NCBI GenBank assembly: GCA_015066595.1
Contig: SVNZ01000004.1
Span: forward strand, 1-64,000
Length of the DNA: 64,000 bases
Origin: Oscillospiraceae bacterium
Lineage (GTDB): Bacteria > Bacillota > Clostridia > Oscillospirales > Acutalibacteraceae
Direction of reading: 5' to 3'
Within the stretch, counting starts at the first letter, position 1, and the number at the start of each line of letters is the position of its first letter. The position numbers and the translations under genes are program-made. Shown piece after piece: positions 29,649 through 40,196 of the stretch. Below the pieces are notes generated by a model, which saw only the letters and a program-made list of their open reading frames with translations, did no database searches and had not been told where the DNA came from.

Positions 29649-31181
29649 TTATGCAAACGGGTTAAAAATATCATCATTGTTTTGCTGTGCTTTCATATCT
29701 TCTTGTGGTATATACTCTTCAAGTGTGAGCTCCACAGTAGCCGTTCTGCCACCTCGCTCAAGCTCGAATTTCACTTTATCTGAGACTTTCTTTTCGTCAA
29801 GCGCCTCTTCCACATCCGAAGATGAAGTTATTTCTTTTGAGTCTACTGAAACTATACGATCGCCCTGCTGGATGCCTGCTTTGTATGCAGCTGAATCGAA
29901 GCTTACTGAGTAAACATAGCAACCCTCTTGTGCATTACCGTAGTAGTACATAGAATACATAGAGTTAGTAAGATCAATGAGCTCCATACCAACAGATACT
30001 CTGCCTCTTACGTAACCGTATTCTTTTAAGTCGTCCAATATATCGATAACATCGTTTATAGGAATAGCAAAGCCCAAGCCTTCTATCTCTTCACCCGAGG
30101 ATTTTGCAACAACAACGCCGACCAACGCACCCTGACCGTCGAACAAACCGCCACCTGAGTTGCCCGGGTTGATAGCAGTGTCAGTCTGTAAAAGGTTCAT
30201 AGTTTCTTCGTCGATAACAACATCACGGTCAAGAGCAGAAATAATACCGTCTGTTACAGTTCCGCCGAGCTGCCCGAGAGGGTTACCGATAGCAACAGCT
30301 TTGTCGCCGACTTTGAGCTTGTCAGAATCGCCGAAAGTAGCTGCTTTGAGTCCTGTAGCCTCAACCTTGAGCAAAGCTACGTCAACAATGCTGTCAGTAC
30401 CAACAAGCTTTGCTTCGTACGATGTTTTATCTCTCAAAGTTACTGTGATTGACGTAGCACCCTCGATAACGTGGTTGTTAGTAACAATATAACCGTCGCT
30501 CGAGATAATAACACCTGAGCCTGCACCCTGTGAAATGTACTGACCATAGAAAGAATTGGTAGTCATAACTTCGGTTGTGATTTCAACTACAGTGTCAGCT
30601 ACTTCTTCAGTAATTTGTGATGTTGGCTTGTCGCTGAGTTGTTCTGCAGTTTCTTCGTCAATGTCAACTTTGTTGATTACCATAGCACCGTTTGTGGAAA
30701 TCTCAGCATCTGCTACTTTCAGCTTTGTATAAAGCATAGCTCCACCAAAACCGATGCCGGATGAAAGCAACACACAAAGTATGAGCATAAATGCAACAAA
30801 GCCCTTTGATACACCTTTCTTTTCTTTCTTTGGTTTTATAGGTGGGTTGTAGCTGTACGGATTAGTCTGCTGTGTATTGTACTGAGGAGTGCTATACTGT
30901 GGAGCAGTGTACTGCGGTGATGACTGCTGTGATGCACTATATTGTGGCTGAGAGTACGGTGAGCTCCACTGTGCACTGCTGTACGAGTTATCGTCAGCTA
31001 CACTACGTGTGTTTTGAACATTGACATCATCTGTAGCAAAGGCATCATCGCTGCCCTGTGCTTTCTTATAGTGATATTCACCATCAACTATTGGCTGTTG
31101 TGAAGTTTCAAAATTGTTTTCGACCTTTTCTTCTTTTCCATTTTCTTCGTTGCTAAATAAATCGTTATTAAAATCAGACAT
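29649..31181 (-). CDS. HtrA/DegP-like trypsin family serine protease with PDZ domain, membrane anchored
   Basis: 'GYIVTNNHVIEGA', 'DTDAINPGNSGGGLFD' region (QTDTAINPGNSGGGL), PDZ 'AAYKAGIQQGDRIVSVDSKEI'; Q/S/P/Y-rich N-terminal tail then TM. Confidence 0.93.
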   Translation of the reverse strand: MSDFNNDLFSNEENGKEEKVENNFETSQQPIVDGEYHYKKAQGSDDAFATDDVNVQNTRSVADDNSYSSAQWSSPYSQPQYSASQQSSPQYTAPQYSTPQYNTQQTNPYSYNPPIKPKKEKKGVSKGFVAFMLILCVLLSSGIGFGGAMLYTKLKVADAEISTNGAMVINKVDIDEETAEQLSDKPTSQITEEVADTVVEITTEVMTTNSFYGQYISQGAGSGVIISSDGYIVTNNHVIEGATSITVTLRDKTSYEAKLVGTDSIVDVALLKVEATGLKAATFGDSDKLKVGDKAVAIGNPLGQLGGTVTDGIISALDRDVVIDEETMNLLQTDTAINPGNSGGGLFDGQGALVGVVVAKSSGEEIEGLGFAIPINDVIDILDDLKEYGYVRGRVSVGMELIDLTNSMYSMYYYGNAQEGCYVYSVSFDSAAYKAGIQQGDRIVSVDSKEITSSSDVEEALDEKKVSDKVKFELERGGRTATVELTLEEYIPQEDMKAQQNNDDIFNPFA

Positions 31182-31320
31182 AAATATACCTCCAATGTAT
31201 TTTAAAGTATATACCAAAATTTATATTTGTACAATACTATTATCTGTTGTACAAGATGATTATAAAGTCGTGTTCTGACAGTTATTTGATGAAAAATTTA
31301 ACAAATCTTGAACATAAAAT

Positions 31321-31344
31321 GAGCCCTCCGTGAACGGAAGGCTC
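31321..31344. terminator. Terminator-like hairpin upstream of 31366 gene end
   Basis: GAGCCcTCCG-TGAA-CGGAaGGCTC followed by GTTTTTT. Confidence 0.6.
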
Positions 31345-31365
31345 GTTTTTTACTCTTATAGTATA

Positions 31366-32733
31366 TCAGATTACTGAAACAACAAATACAACAACAATAA
31401 TAAGTGGAAGTACATATTTCATGTATGGCATAACCCATGTTGGAAACTTAGCACCCTTACCTGTGTTGACTTCGTTGAGGAAGTTTTTAGGACCCCATCC
31501 GTAGCGTGTAGTACAGAATGCAACATATACTAAGCTACCGAGTGGCAACAACCATTTTGAAACAATGGTATCTTCAAGATCCATGAACACCTGACCAAAG
31601 ACTTTTACATCTGCCCAGATGTTGTTTGAAAGTATAGCCGGCAAACAAAGCACCATCATAAGTGCAATGTTGATAAGACAAACTGTCCATCTCTTGAGCT
31701 TTGTGAGCTCCAACCAGAAAGAAACGATGTTCTCGAAAACAGCAATAACAGTTGAAAAAGCTGCAAACACCATAAACAGGAAAAAGAGTATTCCAACAAT
31801 GCGTCCACCAGGCATCTGGTTGAAAATAGATGAAAGTGTAGTGAACAAGAAGCCTGCTCCTACTGTACCTGCATCTGCTGTCTGGCCACCGTTGTATGTA
31901 AAGCAAGCAGGGAAAACGATAAGACCTGACATAATAGCTACAAATGTATCGAGTGAGATAATTGTAGTAGCTTCGCCCAGAAGTCTTCTGTCTTTTCCGA
32001 TATAGCTACCGAAAATAGCAACAGAACCGATACCGATTGAAAGTGTGAAGAAAGCCTGTCCCATAGCAGCAGAAATAACAGTACCGACACCGGCTTCTTT
32101 CATCTTAGCAAAGTCAGGCACTAAATAGAACTTAAGACCTTCAGCAGCATTTGAAAGTGTACATGAATAAACCGCAAGACCTACCAAAAGTGCCAAAAGA
32201 GCTACCATCATAACCTTTGTGATACGCTCAACACCCTTTTGAAGACCCAAAGCACAAACACCAAAGCACAGGATAATAACACCGAATGTCGCAAAAATGT
32301 TAAGTGACGGATTGCTAACAACACCGCCAAACACTTCGCCGAGTGCCGAAGCATCTTTGATACCAACGATAGAACCGTTGAGATACTTGCCTAAATATAC
32401 AACCATCCAGCAAGAAATAGTACAGTAGAACATCATCAGCAGATAGTTGCCGGCAACACCAACGTATTTCATAAGATGCCACTTCTGCTTAGGTTTTTCG
32501 AGCACATCAAAAGATGTAGCAATACTACGCTGACTGGCACGACCTACAGCAAGCTCAGCCACCATAACAGGTAAGCCTAAAAGCAGTAAGAACGCAATGT
32601 AAATAAGCACGAAAGCCGCACCACCATATGCACCGGTGATGATAGGAAAACGATATACGTTACCAAGACCGATAGCACAGCCTGCGGAAATCAAAATAAA
32701 GCCCAAACGTGAGCCAAACTTTTCTCTTTGCAT
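31366..32733 (-). CDS. Sodium-dependent (neurotransmitter:sodium symporter, SNF family) transporter
   Basis: 'FGSRLGFILISAGCAIGLGNVYRFPIITGAYGGAAFVLIY' NSS signature; start trimmed to MQREKFGSR. Confidence 0.92.
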   Translation of the reverse strand: MQREKFGSRLGFILISAGCAIGLGNVYRFPIITGAYGGAAFVLIYIAFLLLLGLPVMVAELAVGRASQRSIATSFDVLEKPKQKWHLMKYVGVAGNYLLMMFYCTISCWMVVYLGKYLNGSIVGIKDASALGEVFGGVVSNPSLNIFATFGVIILCFGVCALGLQKGVERITKVMMVALLALLVGLAVYSCTLSNAAEGLKFYLVPDFAKMKEAGVGTVISAAMGQAFFTLSIGIGSVAIFGSYIGKDRRLLGEATTIISLDTFVAIMSGLIVFPACFTYNGGQTADAGTVGAGFLFTTLSSIFNQMPGGRIVGILFFLFMVFAAFSTVIAVFENIVSFWLELTKLKRWTVCLINIALMMVLCLPAILSNNIWADVKVFGQVFMDLEDTIVSKWLLPLGSLVYVAFCTTRYGWGPKNFLNEVNTGKGAKFPTWVMPYMKYVLPLIIVVVFVVSVI

Positions 32734-32802
32734 AATACACCTCTCATTTTTATTAAGATACAATAAATATATCAAAAAGCACATGTTTTGGTCAAGTGCT
32801 TT

Positions 32803-33867
32803 TTATACAAACTTAGTGTCAACAACTTCTATTTCGACTTCATTTTCATATGCTTTATAAAGCTTGAACTCACCTTCACGCAAATCAGACGAAATATAGA
32901 CCTTGTCTTTATTTTTGCTGAGTATGATAAAGCTGTAGCTTTCACCCGTACTATCTTTGTGAGTTTTTATATACTCAAGCGTATTATCAATTCCCAAAAC
33001 ATAAAAAGCTGTGGACAGTGCGTCACCGTACACTCCATCATTTGTTATGAGTGTAACAGATGAAATATCACTGTCTGACGGTCTTGCAGTATTTGGGTCA
33101 ATGATGTGATGATAACGATTTGAATCTTCTTCAAAAAAGCGTTGATATGCACCTGATGTCACAGTAAACGGAGTTTTTGTATAAAACTTCGCAAAGACGT
33201 CTCCTGTATCTGGATACTCCACTCCTATCTCCCAGCCATCATTATTTTCGTCACTGTTATACACAACGACCATGCCACCTAAGTTAATAAGCCCTTTGTC
33301 AATGTTTTGCTCTTGCATTACAGAACGTACACAATTTGCGATATATCCTTTTGCTATACCGCCCAAATCTATGTTCATACCGTTCTTTATAGTGACGAAG
33401 TTATCATCACTTACGCTGATATTTTCAAATCCAACAAAGTTTAAGATATCTTTCAGCTCGTTATCGTCAGGGACTTTATACTCCTTTGTATCAAAGCCCC
33501 ATAGCTTCACAATCGGATAGACAGATATATCAAAAGCACCGTCACAGCTCTTCGAAATATCAAGTGAAATCCTGATAAGCTCTGCGGTCTCTGCATTCAC
33601 CTTGACCTTTTCACCCTTTGAGTTGTTGATATTATATATATCGGAATCAGGCTTTGTGGCACTGAGCAAATTTTCCAGTCGTGTTATCTCATCTTTGCAT
33701 TTTTCTATTGTATCTGTAGCTAAAGCTATGTCATTGTCAGTAATCTTGAAAGTGATGATAGTATCAAGTGCGAACATCTCATCAGTAATTTCGTTTTGAC
33801 CATAACACGCACAAAGAGGTGATACCACCAGCAAAAGCATAAAAATAGCACATAGCAGTTTTTTCAT
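32803..33867 (-). CDS. apbE: FAD:protein FMN transferase (ApbE family lipoprotein)
   Basis: Lipobox 'VSPLCACYG', 'NIDLGGIAKGYIANCVRSVM', 'HHIIDPNTARPSDSDISSVTLI'. Confidence 0.92.
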   Translation of the reverse strand: MKKLLCAIFMLLLVVSPLCACYGQNEITDEMFALDTIITFKITDNDIALATDTIEKCKDEITRLENLLSATKPDSDIYNINNSKGEKVKVNAETAELIRISLDISKSCDGAFDISVYPIVKLWGFDTKEYKVPDDNELKDILNFVGFENISVSDDNFVTIKNGMNIDLGGIAKGYIANCVRSVMQEQNIDKGLINLGGMVVVYNSDENNDGWEIGVEYPDTGDVFAKFYTKTPFTVTSGAYQRFFEEDSNRYHHIIDPNTARPSDSDISSVTLITNDGVYGDALSTAFYVLGIDNTLEYIKTHKDSTGESYSFIILSKNKDKVYISSDLREGEFKLYKAYENEVEIEVVDTKFV

Positions 33868-33869
33868 TA

Positions 33870-34349
33870 CTATTCCCCTTTTGCCCTACGCTCTGCGTTG
33901 TGTTTATCAATAACCATCTGTATATATGGCAAGACCTCAAACCCCATTTTTTCGTAAAGTCGCTTTGCCTTTTCGTTGTCTTCTTCAACTTCTATTCGAT
34001 ATCGTGCGGCAGGGATGTTCTCTTTCATATACTGGAAAAACTGTGTGCCCATACCACGATTTCTGTACTCAGGGTCGATGTAGATTTCTTCAACAGTGAC
34101 CGAAATACCACCGGCTTCCTGTGAAAAAGTGCGTGAAAGCATAGCAAATCCACATGGTTCACCGCCGCACTCAAATATATAGCACCACACATAGTCATCA
34201 CTGCGCATAAACTCATCAAAAGTGATTTTGTAGTTTTCTTTTGGGACCGGTGCATTAACTACTCCAGAATTATAAAAAATATCCGCATATTTGTAATAAA
34301 GCTCACGATCAGCTTCTGTGATTCTTCTAATCATTATATCACGCTCCAA
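33870..34349 (-). CDS. GNAT family N-acetyltransferase
   Basis: 'VEEIYIDPEYRNRGMGTQFFQYMKENIPAARYRIEVEEDNEKAKRLYEKMGFEV'. Confidence 0.9.
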   Translation of the reverse strand: MERDIMIRRITEADRELYYKYADIFYNSGVVNAPVPKENYKITFDEFMRSDDYVWCYIFECGGEPCGFAMLSRTFSQEAGGISVTVEEIYIDPEYRNRGMGTQFFQYMKENIPAARYRIEVEEDNEKAKRLYEKMGFEVLPYIQMVIDKHNAERRAKGE

Positions 34350-34474
34350 ATTTTATTTTAGCACAACAATATCAAAAAGAAAAGCGCAACATTTACTGCA
34401 CAATACTATTGTACTACTCGACATTTTATGATATCATTAATATGTATATCTATGATTTTGTGAGGAGATACAAA

Positions 34475-36280
34475 ATGAGCACTAAAAGCAATCTGCAACT
34501 AAACGGTTTTTTCAAAAAACTCAACGATTCTTTTCTGTCTTTAGAGCGTATTGTTGCGGCATTTTTCACATCGTTTATGCTTTCAAATGTGGTACAGATG
34601 CTAAACAACAAGCTTTTCTATGAACTAGAATCGTACTACAACTCTATAAACTTCTTTGTATTTTGGTTTATCACTATAGTAGGCACAACAGCCTTGTGCG
34701 TTTTGACTTACTATGCAAAGTTCTCGTCGCTAATACCAAGGTCACTTTTGTTTTCTAGCACGTTGCTGAGTATTATGTTTTCTTCAGCACTAAATGAAAA
34801 AAACGCATACTTTATGCTAGGACTTGGGTTAGTTGACTTTATCGTTATTTTGTGGCTATCAAAAGACGACAAGCTCGAGCTTTCTAAAATCAACATAAGC
34901 CATAAGATATGTTTCATTGTTGCAGTAGCGTTGTTTTTATTCACAAGTATATTCTTCTCTTACTACACTTCACTGAGATACCAGAACTTCCATAACGCTA
35001 CATTCGACTTTGGTATTTTTGCTCAGATGTTCGAAAACATGGCTACAACAGGTGCACCGCTGACTACTGTTGAGCGATCTGTTGAGATGAGTCATTTTGG
35101 TGTGCATTTCTCCCCTATCTTCTATCTTCTTCTACCGGGATACATGATATTCAGGTCACCTATCTATCTCATCTGTGCACAGAGTATTTTTGTAGCGCTA
35201 GGTGTTTTCCCTGTTTATCTCATCTGCAAAAAGCTGGGCCTTTCAGGCAAAGTGACTCTTGCGTTCGAATTCATCTACGCTTTTTATCCTTGTCTTTTCA
35301 ACGGATGCTTCTATGACTTCCACGAAAACAAGTTCTTAACGACTATTATATTGTTCTTGCTCTACTTTATAATTTGCGAAAAGCGTGTACCGATTATTGT
35401 TTTCTCACTGCTGTTACTTATGGTGAAAGAAGACGCTGCTATCTATCTTATCGTTATCGCACTTTATGTTTTAATAAACAAAAAACAATACATAAATGGT
35501 TCATTGATACTTTCTATGGCTGTTGTCTACTTTGTTATTGCTAACAAAGTTGTTGCGGCACTGGGCTCAGAAGGCGTTATGATGTGGCGTTTGTCCGACT
35601 ACTTTGTGAATGGCGAAGAAGGCTACTTCTCAGTCTTCAAGAGCATATTGTTCGATGTTGGTTATCTCATCAAAATGATGTTTTCTGCGGAAAAATTCCC
35701 ATTCATTATCTGGATGTTTTTGCCACTTGCTTTTGCACCATTTATGCAAAAGCAGATATCTACACTCATTCTTTTGCTACCTATCATACCAATCAATATG
35801 ATGCAGTCATGGCAGTATCAGTACGATATTGATTACCAGTACACCTATGGTGTTGCTGCACTCATCATTTTCTGTGCTATCATTGCTATTGCTAATATGA
35901 AAGGTAATATCAGAAGGATTGCACTTTTGATGTCGCTGATTATGAGCTTTTCGTTAGCTGTACACGTATTAACTCCTAAGATAAACAACAACAAATACTA
36001 CGAGGAACACTACGGTAATGTCACAGAAAGCATCGAAGAAGCTCTGCACGAGATTCCTGAAGATGCAAGTGTAACAGCTGACCACTATATTATGCCTCAC
36101 CTGTATTTTATAAGAGAACTATACACTGTTCCTGACTACTATAAAAACATTGAACAAACCGACTATTTTGTAGTAAACACACGTAGCGCAGACAACACTG
36201 AAGAAATGAAAGCTGTTATGGGAAGCGACTACACTTTACAAAATCAGGTGGATTTTGTCCAGATATATAAACATAACTAA
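34475..36280 (+). CDS. DUF2079 polytopic membrane protein
   Basis: 'RYQNFHNATFDFGIFAQMFENMATTG', 'SHFGVHFSPIFYLLLPGY', 'FYDFHENKF' typical of DUF2079; start trimmed to MSTKSNLQ. Confidence 0.85.
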   Translation: MSTKSNLQLNGFFKKLNDSFLSLERIVAAFFTSFMLSNVVQMLNNKLFYELESYYNSINFFVFWFITIVGTTALCVLTYYAKFSSLIPRSLLFSSTLLSIMFSSALNEKNAYFMLGLGLVDFIVILWLSKDDKLELSKINISHKICFIVAVALFLFTSIFFSYYTSLRYQNFHNATFDFGIFAQMFENMATTGAPLTTVERSVEMSHFGVHFSPIFYLLLPGYMIFRSPIYLICAQSIFVALGVFPVYLICKKLGLSGKVTLAFEFIYAFYPCLFNGCFYDFHENKFLTTIILFLLYFIICEKRVPIIVFSLLLLMVKEDAAIYLIVIALYVLINKKQYINGSLILSMAVVYFVIANKVVAALGSEGVMMWRLSDYFVNGEEGYFSVFKSILFDVGYLIKMMFSAEKFPFIIWMFLPLAFAPFMQKQISTLILLLPIIPINMMQSWQYQYDIDYQYTYGVAALIIFCAIIAIANMKGNIRRIALLMSLIMSFSLAVHVLTPKINNNKYYEEHYGNVTESIEEALHEIPEDASVTADHYIMPHLYFIRELYTVPDYYKNIEQTDYFVVNTRSADNTEEMKAVMGSDYTLQNQVDFVQIYKHN

Positions 36281-36285
36281 TTTCG

Positions 36286-36762
36286 GTGATATTTATGAAA
36301 AAACAACTTTTACTATTATTTACTCTTATACTTATGATTTGTGTAGTGTGCACAGCGTGCTCAAGCACCAAAGAACCTACCGAAGAAACCTCTGCACACA
36401 CTCTTCCACCAACGGAAGCTACCATAGCAGAGCCTGAATGGGTCGAGGTGGATTGTGACATTGCTTTGGTCGACAGTGATGGCGCTGTGGTTGTACCTGC
36501 TGTAGATTTTGAGACCTTTGCACTTGTTGGCACAAACGATGATGATAGCTATATCAAAATAAAACTCAACGATTCAGGATATATGAGTCTGATCGAATAC
36601 ACAAGCATCACAAGCAACACCTTCTACCTGTATTTAAACGGTGAAGAAATCGAAGAGATAACTTACGCTGACGATGTCCCAAATCCTATCGAATTAGGTC
36701 ACGATATGAGCTATCAGGAATTGTGCGAACTTGCTACTACAATCAGAGGACTTTTCAACTGA
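36286..36762 (+). CDS. Putative lipoprotein
   Basis: 'MIFMKKQLLLLFTLILMICVVCTACSSTKEP' lipobox. Confidence 0.7.
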   Translation: MIFMKKQLLLLFTLILMICVVCTACSSTKEPTEETSAHTLPPTEATIAEPEWVEVDCDIALVDSDGAVVVPAVDFETFALVGTNDDDSYIKIKLNDSGYMSLIEYTSITSNTFYLYLNGEEIEEITYADDVPNPIELGHDMSYQELCELATTIRGLFN

Positions 36763-36773
36763 AAATAAATGCT

Positions 36774-37862
36774 ATGAAAAACAAAACTTTTAAAATTATA
36801 CTCAAATCTGTACTGTCACTCTTGCTCGTTGTTGTTATAGCTCTTGCTTCATATGTCGCTTATCTTTTTATCGACTATGACAGGATTGAGGACGATATTG
36901 CTCTTAACATCACTGACAACACTCACGCCTTTGTACCTATAGAAAAAGAACTGAAAATCGTGTCGTACAACATCGGCTTTTGTGCTTACACACAAGATTT
37001 CAGTTTCTTCATGGACGGTGGCGAGATGAGTCGAGCAAAAAGCAAAGAAAGCGTCAATGAAGTTTTAGACGGTATTGACACTTTGCTGAAAAAAGAAGAT
37101 GCTGAAATCGTGTTGCTCCAAGAAGTCGATGAAGATGCTGACCGCAGTCACCACGTCGATGAAAGAGCATTTCTCACCAAAAGTGCAACAGACTATGACT
37201 GCGTTTTTGCGACTAATTTTGACAGTGCTTATCTTTTTTATCCGTTTAACAAACCGCACGGAAAATCGCTGTCAGGACTCCTCACACTCAGTAAATTCGA
37301 TATATACGAAAGCACAAGACGCTCACTACCGGTTGAAACTTCAGTTATGAAAATTGTTGATCTTGACAGATGTTACAGCGTTTCAAGGCTGAAAACACAA
37401 AGCGACAAGGAGCTGATACTATACACCGTGCATCTTTCAGCCTATACATCAGATGGCACAATAGCCACTGAGCAACTCAAAATGCTCACTGATGATATGG
37501 AAGCTGAGTATTCAAAAGGAAACTACATCATTTGCGGTGGAGATTTCAACAAAGACCTGTTACAAAACAGCGGAGAGATTTTCGGAGTATCGGGCGAAGA
37601 ATACACTTGGGCACAGGCTTTTCCGACACAAACGCTTGAGGGTACAGGGCTTTCGCTCGTTGCACCATTTAATAAAGAAAATCCTGTTGCAACATGTCGC
37701 AACACCGATGAAGCATACAAAGAAGAAGGTCAGTTCAACGTAACTCTCGACGGATTCATCGTTTCTGATAACATCTCAGTGTCACACTCAGATGTTATTG
37801 ACACTAAGTTTATGTACTCTGACCACAACCCTGTGTATATGAACTTCACACTTAAAAAATAG
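36774..37862 (+). CDS. Endonuclease/exonuclease/phosphatase family protein, membrane anchored
   Basis: 'IVSYNIGFC', 'IVLLQEVDEDADRSH', 'IICGGDFNKDLL', 'YSDHNPVYMNF'. Confidence 0.88.
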   Translation: MKNKTFKIILKSVLSLLLVVVIALASYVAYLFIDYDRIEDDIALNITDNTHAFVPIEKELKIVSYNIGFCAYTQDFSFFMDGGEMSRAKSKESVNEVLDGIDTLLKKEDAEIVLLQEVDEDADRSHHVDERAFLTKSATDYDCVFATNFDSAYLFYPFNKPHGKSLSGLLTLSKFDIYESTRRSLPVETSVMKIVDLDRCYSVSRLKTQSDKELILYTVHLSAYTSDGTIATEQLKMLTDDMEAEYSKGNYIICGGDFNKDLLQNSGEIFGVSGEEYTWAQAFPTQTLEGTGLSLVAPFNKENPVATCRNTDEAYKEEGQFNVTLDGFIVSDNISVSHSDVIDTKFMYSDHNPVYMNFTLKK

Positions 37863-37900
37863 CTTTCAAATAAAACCACTTTCTAAAAGGTACTGATTTC

Positions 37901-39493
37901 ATGAATGAAAACACCACACTTCAAAACAAGTCAACATACAATATGCGCAATGCAATGGTAAACTACTACCTGCTTGTTATGTTCACTTTTTTTGAACTAT
38001 TTTTGACACACCAATACGCAAAGGCAAGAACAGATAAGTTCATCTTATTCATCGTGCTGAGCAGTGTACTCATAGTAAGCGTTGTTGCGATATCACTCAC
38101 ATACTATCTGGACAAAAACGCTCCACAAAAAAGCAAAGTCGTAGAATGTGTTCCTATATTCAAATTGTCTATAACGGACATCGCTGTGCTCTCTTTCTTT
38201 TTATGTGCTGTAATCACCACACTGATTTCCGACTACAAGCTTGACTCCCTTTTAGGCAAAGCCGGTCGTGACAATGGACTTGTACTCATCGCACTGTACA
38301 CTGCAACATACTTTATAATATCCAGATTTTTCTACCTGAAAAACTACGTTTTCGCAGCTTTTCTTGTATTCGGTAGCATTATCTCACTTCTTGCTGTACT
38401 GCACTTCTTTTACATAGATCCACTTGGTATCATGGTAGGCTACTCACAAGAAGTCATCGAAGACTTCGGCACCACCATCGGCAACAAAAACACTATAGCT
38501 AGCTATATGTGTATTTTCCTGCCGGTTGCTATGATGATGTTTGTTGTTTACAAAGAGCACGCTATGAAGATACTTTCAGCGTTTGCTATCGCATTTGCTT
38601 ACTGCGGTCTTTTGGTTGCAGGTTCCAACAGCGGATACATCGGACTTTTTGCTATGCTGTTTTTTATGATACTTGTGTGTGTCAGAAAAGCGGAATATAT
38701 GAGGAACTTTATGCTTGCACTTACTATTATGCTAAGCTCAGGTGTAGCTCTAAGACTTTTTTCTCTGCTATTCAAGGACAAGTCAAAAGGGTTCGAGAAA
38801 ATCGGCGAAAAGCTTGTGTACAGTAAAGCTGTTTTTGTTATCATTCTGGTATGTGCGATAATAACTTTCTTTCTCTACTATCTAAAGGAAAAAGAGTACA
38901 TCAAAAACAAATGGCCTAAAAACATTCTTACCGTGATAGTAATATCTATCGGTGCAGTGATACTGGGTATTTGTGCTTACACTTTCTACTACTACACTTT
39001 TGTTGACAAAACTACTGACATTGGTCAGCTGTCACAGATATTCCGCTTTGATGACAGATGGGGTACCCACCGAGGCTTTATGTGGATAAAAGGTATGGAA
39101 GAATTCTTTAAATTCGACTTTTTCCACCAGCTTTTCGGTAGCGGTTGCGACACATTCTATCATGTATTTGAGCCACATTTTGCTGAGCTTTCGGCACGTT
39201 TCCATAACAGCTCAACCAACTGCATCCACAGCGAGTATCTCAACTACCTTATCACTCAAGGCTATTTAGGACTTTTGAGCTATCTCTTTATTATATTTGC
39301 AACTGTAATCAGAGCGTTCAAAATTTCTAAAGAAAACCGACTTGTGCTCGTGTTTGTGTTACCTGTTATTGCATACAGTGCACAGGCAGTTGTCAACATA
39401 TACCAGCCTATCACAACACCATTCTTTTTCATTTTTATCTCGTTGTGTGAGTGCTTGTCAAGAAAATCAAACCCTGTAAACAAACTGGATTAA
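37901..39493 (+). CDS. O-antigen ligase family (Wzy_C) membrane protein
   Basis: ~12 TM segments; 'GTTIGNKNTIASYMCIFLPVAMM', 'HSEYLNYLITQGYLGLLSYL'. Confidence 0.82.
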   Translation: MNENTTLQNKSTYNMRNAMVNYYLLVMFTFFELFLTHQYAKARTDKFILFIVLSSVLIVSVVAISLTYYLDKNAPQKSKVVECVPIFKLSITDIAVLSFFLCAVITTLISDYKLDSLLGKAGRDNGLVLIALYTATYFIISRFFYLKNYVFAAFLVFGSIISLLAVLHFFYIDPLGIMVGYSQEVIEDFGTTIGNKNTIASYMCIFLPVAMMMFVVYKEHAMKILSAFAIAFAYCGLLVAGSNSGYIGLFAMLFFMILVCVRKAEYMRNFMLALTIMLSSGVALRLFSLLFKDKSKGFEKIGEKLVYSKAVFVIILVCAIITFFLYYLKEKEYIKNKWPKNILTVIVISIGAVILGICAYTFYYYTFVDKTTDIGQLSQIFRFDDRWGTHRGFMWIKGMEEFFKFDFFHQLFGSGCDTFYHVFEPHFAELSARFHNSSTNCIHSEYLNYLITQGYLGLLSYLFIIFATVIRAFKISKENRLVLVFVLPVIAYSAQAVVNIYQPITTPFFFIFISLCECLSRKSNPVNKLD

Positions 39494-39500
39494 ACATAGT

Positions 39501-39528
39501 AAAAGCCCACTCAAACGAGTGGGCTTTT
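39501..39528. terminator. Bidirectional terminator
   Basis: AAAAGCCCACTC-AAAC-GAGTGGGCTTTTT. Confidence 0.8.
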
Positions 39529-39531
39529 TGC

Positions 39532-39741
39532 TTATTTTTTCTTAAAATCAGTGAGCGGTACTACTTTTCCGTCAGGGTACTCCACATCAACATTATTAAG
39601 CTGATTTTTGAAGTTAGAGCGAAACTGTGCGAGATACTCTTTGTAAAGTTCTTTTTGAAGCTTTTGTTCCTGCTCAGTCAGTCCTTGCTCACGCTTTTTC
39701 TTTGCAAGTTCGTTTATTTTCAAAATTAAATTCTGTGTCAT
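39532..39741 (-). CDS. DUF896 domain-containing protein
   Basis: 'INELAKKKREQGLTEQEQKLQKELYKEYLAQFRSNFKNQLNNV' DUF896 (YnzC) signature. Confidence 0.92.
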   Translation of the reverse strand: MTQNLILKINELAKKKREQGLTEQEQKLQKELYKEYLAQFRSNFKNQLNNVDVEYPDGKVVPLTDFKKK

Positions 39742-39752
39742 ATTGCACCTTC

Positions 39753-40163
39753 CTATCTATTACTATCAAGATAATTCTGGAGTATTATCGCAGCCGCTAC
39801 GGTATCGACCTTCGCCTTGCGCTTTTTGCCTTTTACGTCACGCTGGGACAGATATCCGTGCGCTGTGATGGTAGTACCACGCTCGTCTTGCATAACGGTT
39901 TTTACTCCCGTCTTTTCGCTGAGTGACTGAGCAAACTCTCTGGCGTTTTGTGCACTTTCGCCTTCGCTACCATCCATATTTTTTGGAAGTCCTACTACAA
40001 CGAGTCCGGCTTTTTCTCTTTGCACTACCTGTGCAACCTTTTCAAGTAAATTTTTTGGACTTTTTTCTTCTATCATATCAAGCGGTGACGCTAAAAAACC
40101 CATAGCATCGCTGATAGCAAGCCCTGTGCGAGCTTTGCCTAAATCAACTGAAATAATAACCAT
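39753..40163 (-). CDS. ruvX: Holliday junction resolvase RuvX (YqgF)
   Basis: 'SVDLGKARTGLAISD', 'VVGLPKNMDGSEGESAQNAREFA', 'DERGTTITAH'. Confidence 0.93.
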   Translation of the reverse strand: MVIISVDLGKARTGLAISDAMGFLASPLDMIEEKSPKNLLEKVAQVVQREKAGLVVVGLPKNMDGSEGESAQNAREFAQSLSEKTGVKTVMQDERGTTITAHGYLSQRDVKGKKRKAKVDTVAAAIILQNYLDSNR

Positions 40164-40196
40164 AAAATCTCCTTTGTTGTGCCAAAAGACTTTTAT

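Noticed and set aside
30840-31000. Repetitive tract encoding QYS/SSPQY motifs in htrA
   Set aside because: Low-complexity cytoplasmic N-terminal tail of the membrane-anchored protease, common in this family
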